This document shows positions 32,597 through 32,922 of a DNA stretch of 32,922 nucleotides, piece after piece. A program made the translations under genes and the position numbers. The stretch lies in contig DATFUZ010000080.1 in NCBI GenBank assembly GCA_035260545.1, positions 1 through 32,922 of the forward strand, read 5' to 3'. This DNA is from DATDDB01 sp035260545. Its GTDB lineage: Bacteria; Pseudomonadota; Gammaproteobacteria; Burkholderiales; Gallionellaceae. Numbering within the stretch: the stretch's first letter is position 1; each line of letters begins with the position of its first letter. Below the pieces are notes generated by a model that made no database searches, was not told the origin of the DNA, and was given only the letters and a program-made list of their open reading frames with translations.

Positions 32597-32922
32597 TCAG
32601 GCGCCCGCAGGTTGCCAGCGATCTTGCGGGGTGTGTATTTCCTGCATTTGAATCGCCCCCGCCTGCTCTGATGGCACGCACAGCATATTCACGTTGATCG
32701 TGTTTCCGAAGACGTTCTCCGGTTCGCCGCGGAAGTTGTCGGGGTTGTAGAGCAGGATGGCATGCCACCACAGCCGGTAGTCCATGGCCTGGATCAGCGA
32801 GATCAGGCGCGGTGACAGGTCCGGACGATCGTTCTCGACATAGAGAACGGGGCGCAGCCGCGCGATGGTCTCGCGCGCGCCTTCCAGCACCTCGTATTCC
32901 ATGCCTTCCACGTCCACCTTGA
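32597..32922 (-). CDS. FkbM family methyltransferase (N-terminal part outside window)
   Basis: Only the C-terminal 108 or so residues are in the window; the frame runs open through 32922. The FkbM hallmark KVDVEGMEYEVLEGA (motif with acidic Asp-x-Glu-Gly) is right at the edge, followed by LRPVLYVENDRPD. Members methylate sugars or other small molecules by SAM. It converges on the YkgJ gene. Confidence 0.88.
   Translation of the reverse strand, partial: KVDVEGMEYEVLEGARETIARLRPVLYVENDRPDLSPRLISLIQAMDYRLWWHAILLYNPDNFRGEPENVFGNTINVNMLCVPSEQAGAIQMQEIHTPQDRWQPAGA

Noticed and set aside
1..32922. CRISPR arrays, insertion sequences, prophage or tRNA genes
   Set aside because: No regularly spaced repeats, transposase or integrase motifs, or cloverleaf-like sequences with conserved T-loop were seen on reading both strands.

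Overview
This is a GC-rich, gene-dense stretch of a chromosome. The housekeeping content (trxB, mltB, alr, lplT, ispD-ispF-tsaB-rimI, mfd, serB) and protein styles such as family-4 UDG with a long Ala/Pro linker, a TusE/DsrC-like protein, and pyrophosphate-dependent phosphofructokinase next to a proton-pumping pyrophosphatase point to a betaproteobacterium, plausibly a chemolithotrophic or methylotrophic Nitrosomonadales-type organism. This is inference from gene content; no 16S or other marker is present. I see no tRNA, rRNA, CRISPR array, insertion sequence or prophage gene.

Layout. 1-4.6 kb: cell-envelope and redox genes (trxB cut by the window start, mltB, an NlpC/P60 lipoprotein, an MFS transporter translationally coupled to an M48 lipoprotein protease). 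4.6-7.3 kb: a small outer-membrane barrel, then an unusual pair made of an MreB-like half-protein without the rest of the actin fold and an M50 (site-2 type) membrane protease, facing a DUF2167 membrane protein. 7.4-8.6 kb: a DMT/EamA transporter preceded by a strong sigma-70 promoter and a structured leader of about 165 nt that ends in an intrinsic terminator. The leader has mutually exclusive pairings of the kind seen in riboswitches and is the most notable element in the window. 8.6-10.9 kb: DUF4395 membrane protein, LysR regulator, and a VOC/PCP_red fusion protein. 11.0-11.6 kb: a TusE/DsrC-like protein with a 75-residue partner. 11.8-13.9 kb: tight three-gene operon (WbuC-like cupin, methyltransferase, histidine phosphatase) converging on a SemiSWEET transporter.

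14.1-18.0 kb: a near-consensus promoter with a long leader in front of a 40-residue membrane peptide, a bidirectional terminator, and on the opposite strand the pfp-hppA operon. PPi-dependent glycolysis/gluconeogenesis and membrane energisation by PPi are thus genetically linked. 18.3-20.8 kb: small envelope or unknown proteins (DUF5666, a four-helix membrane protein, an SRPBCC protein, a LolA-fold protein). 20.9-24.2 kb: alr diverging from lplT, then udg. 24.2-26.6 kb: ispD-ispF-tsaB-rimI-udg, an operon with ATGA/GTGA overlaps. 26.7-30.1 kb: mfd. 30.2-32.9 kb: small membrane protein, serB, a membrane-anchored cysteine-rich SUEL-lectin-like protein, a YkgJ cysteine-cluster protein, and the C-terminal part of an FkbM methyltransferase cut by the window end.
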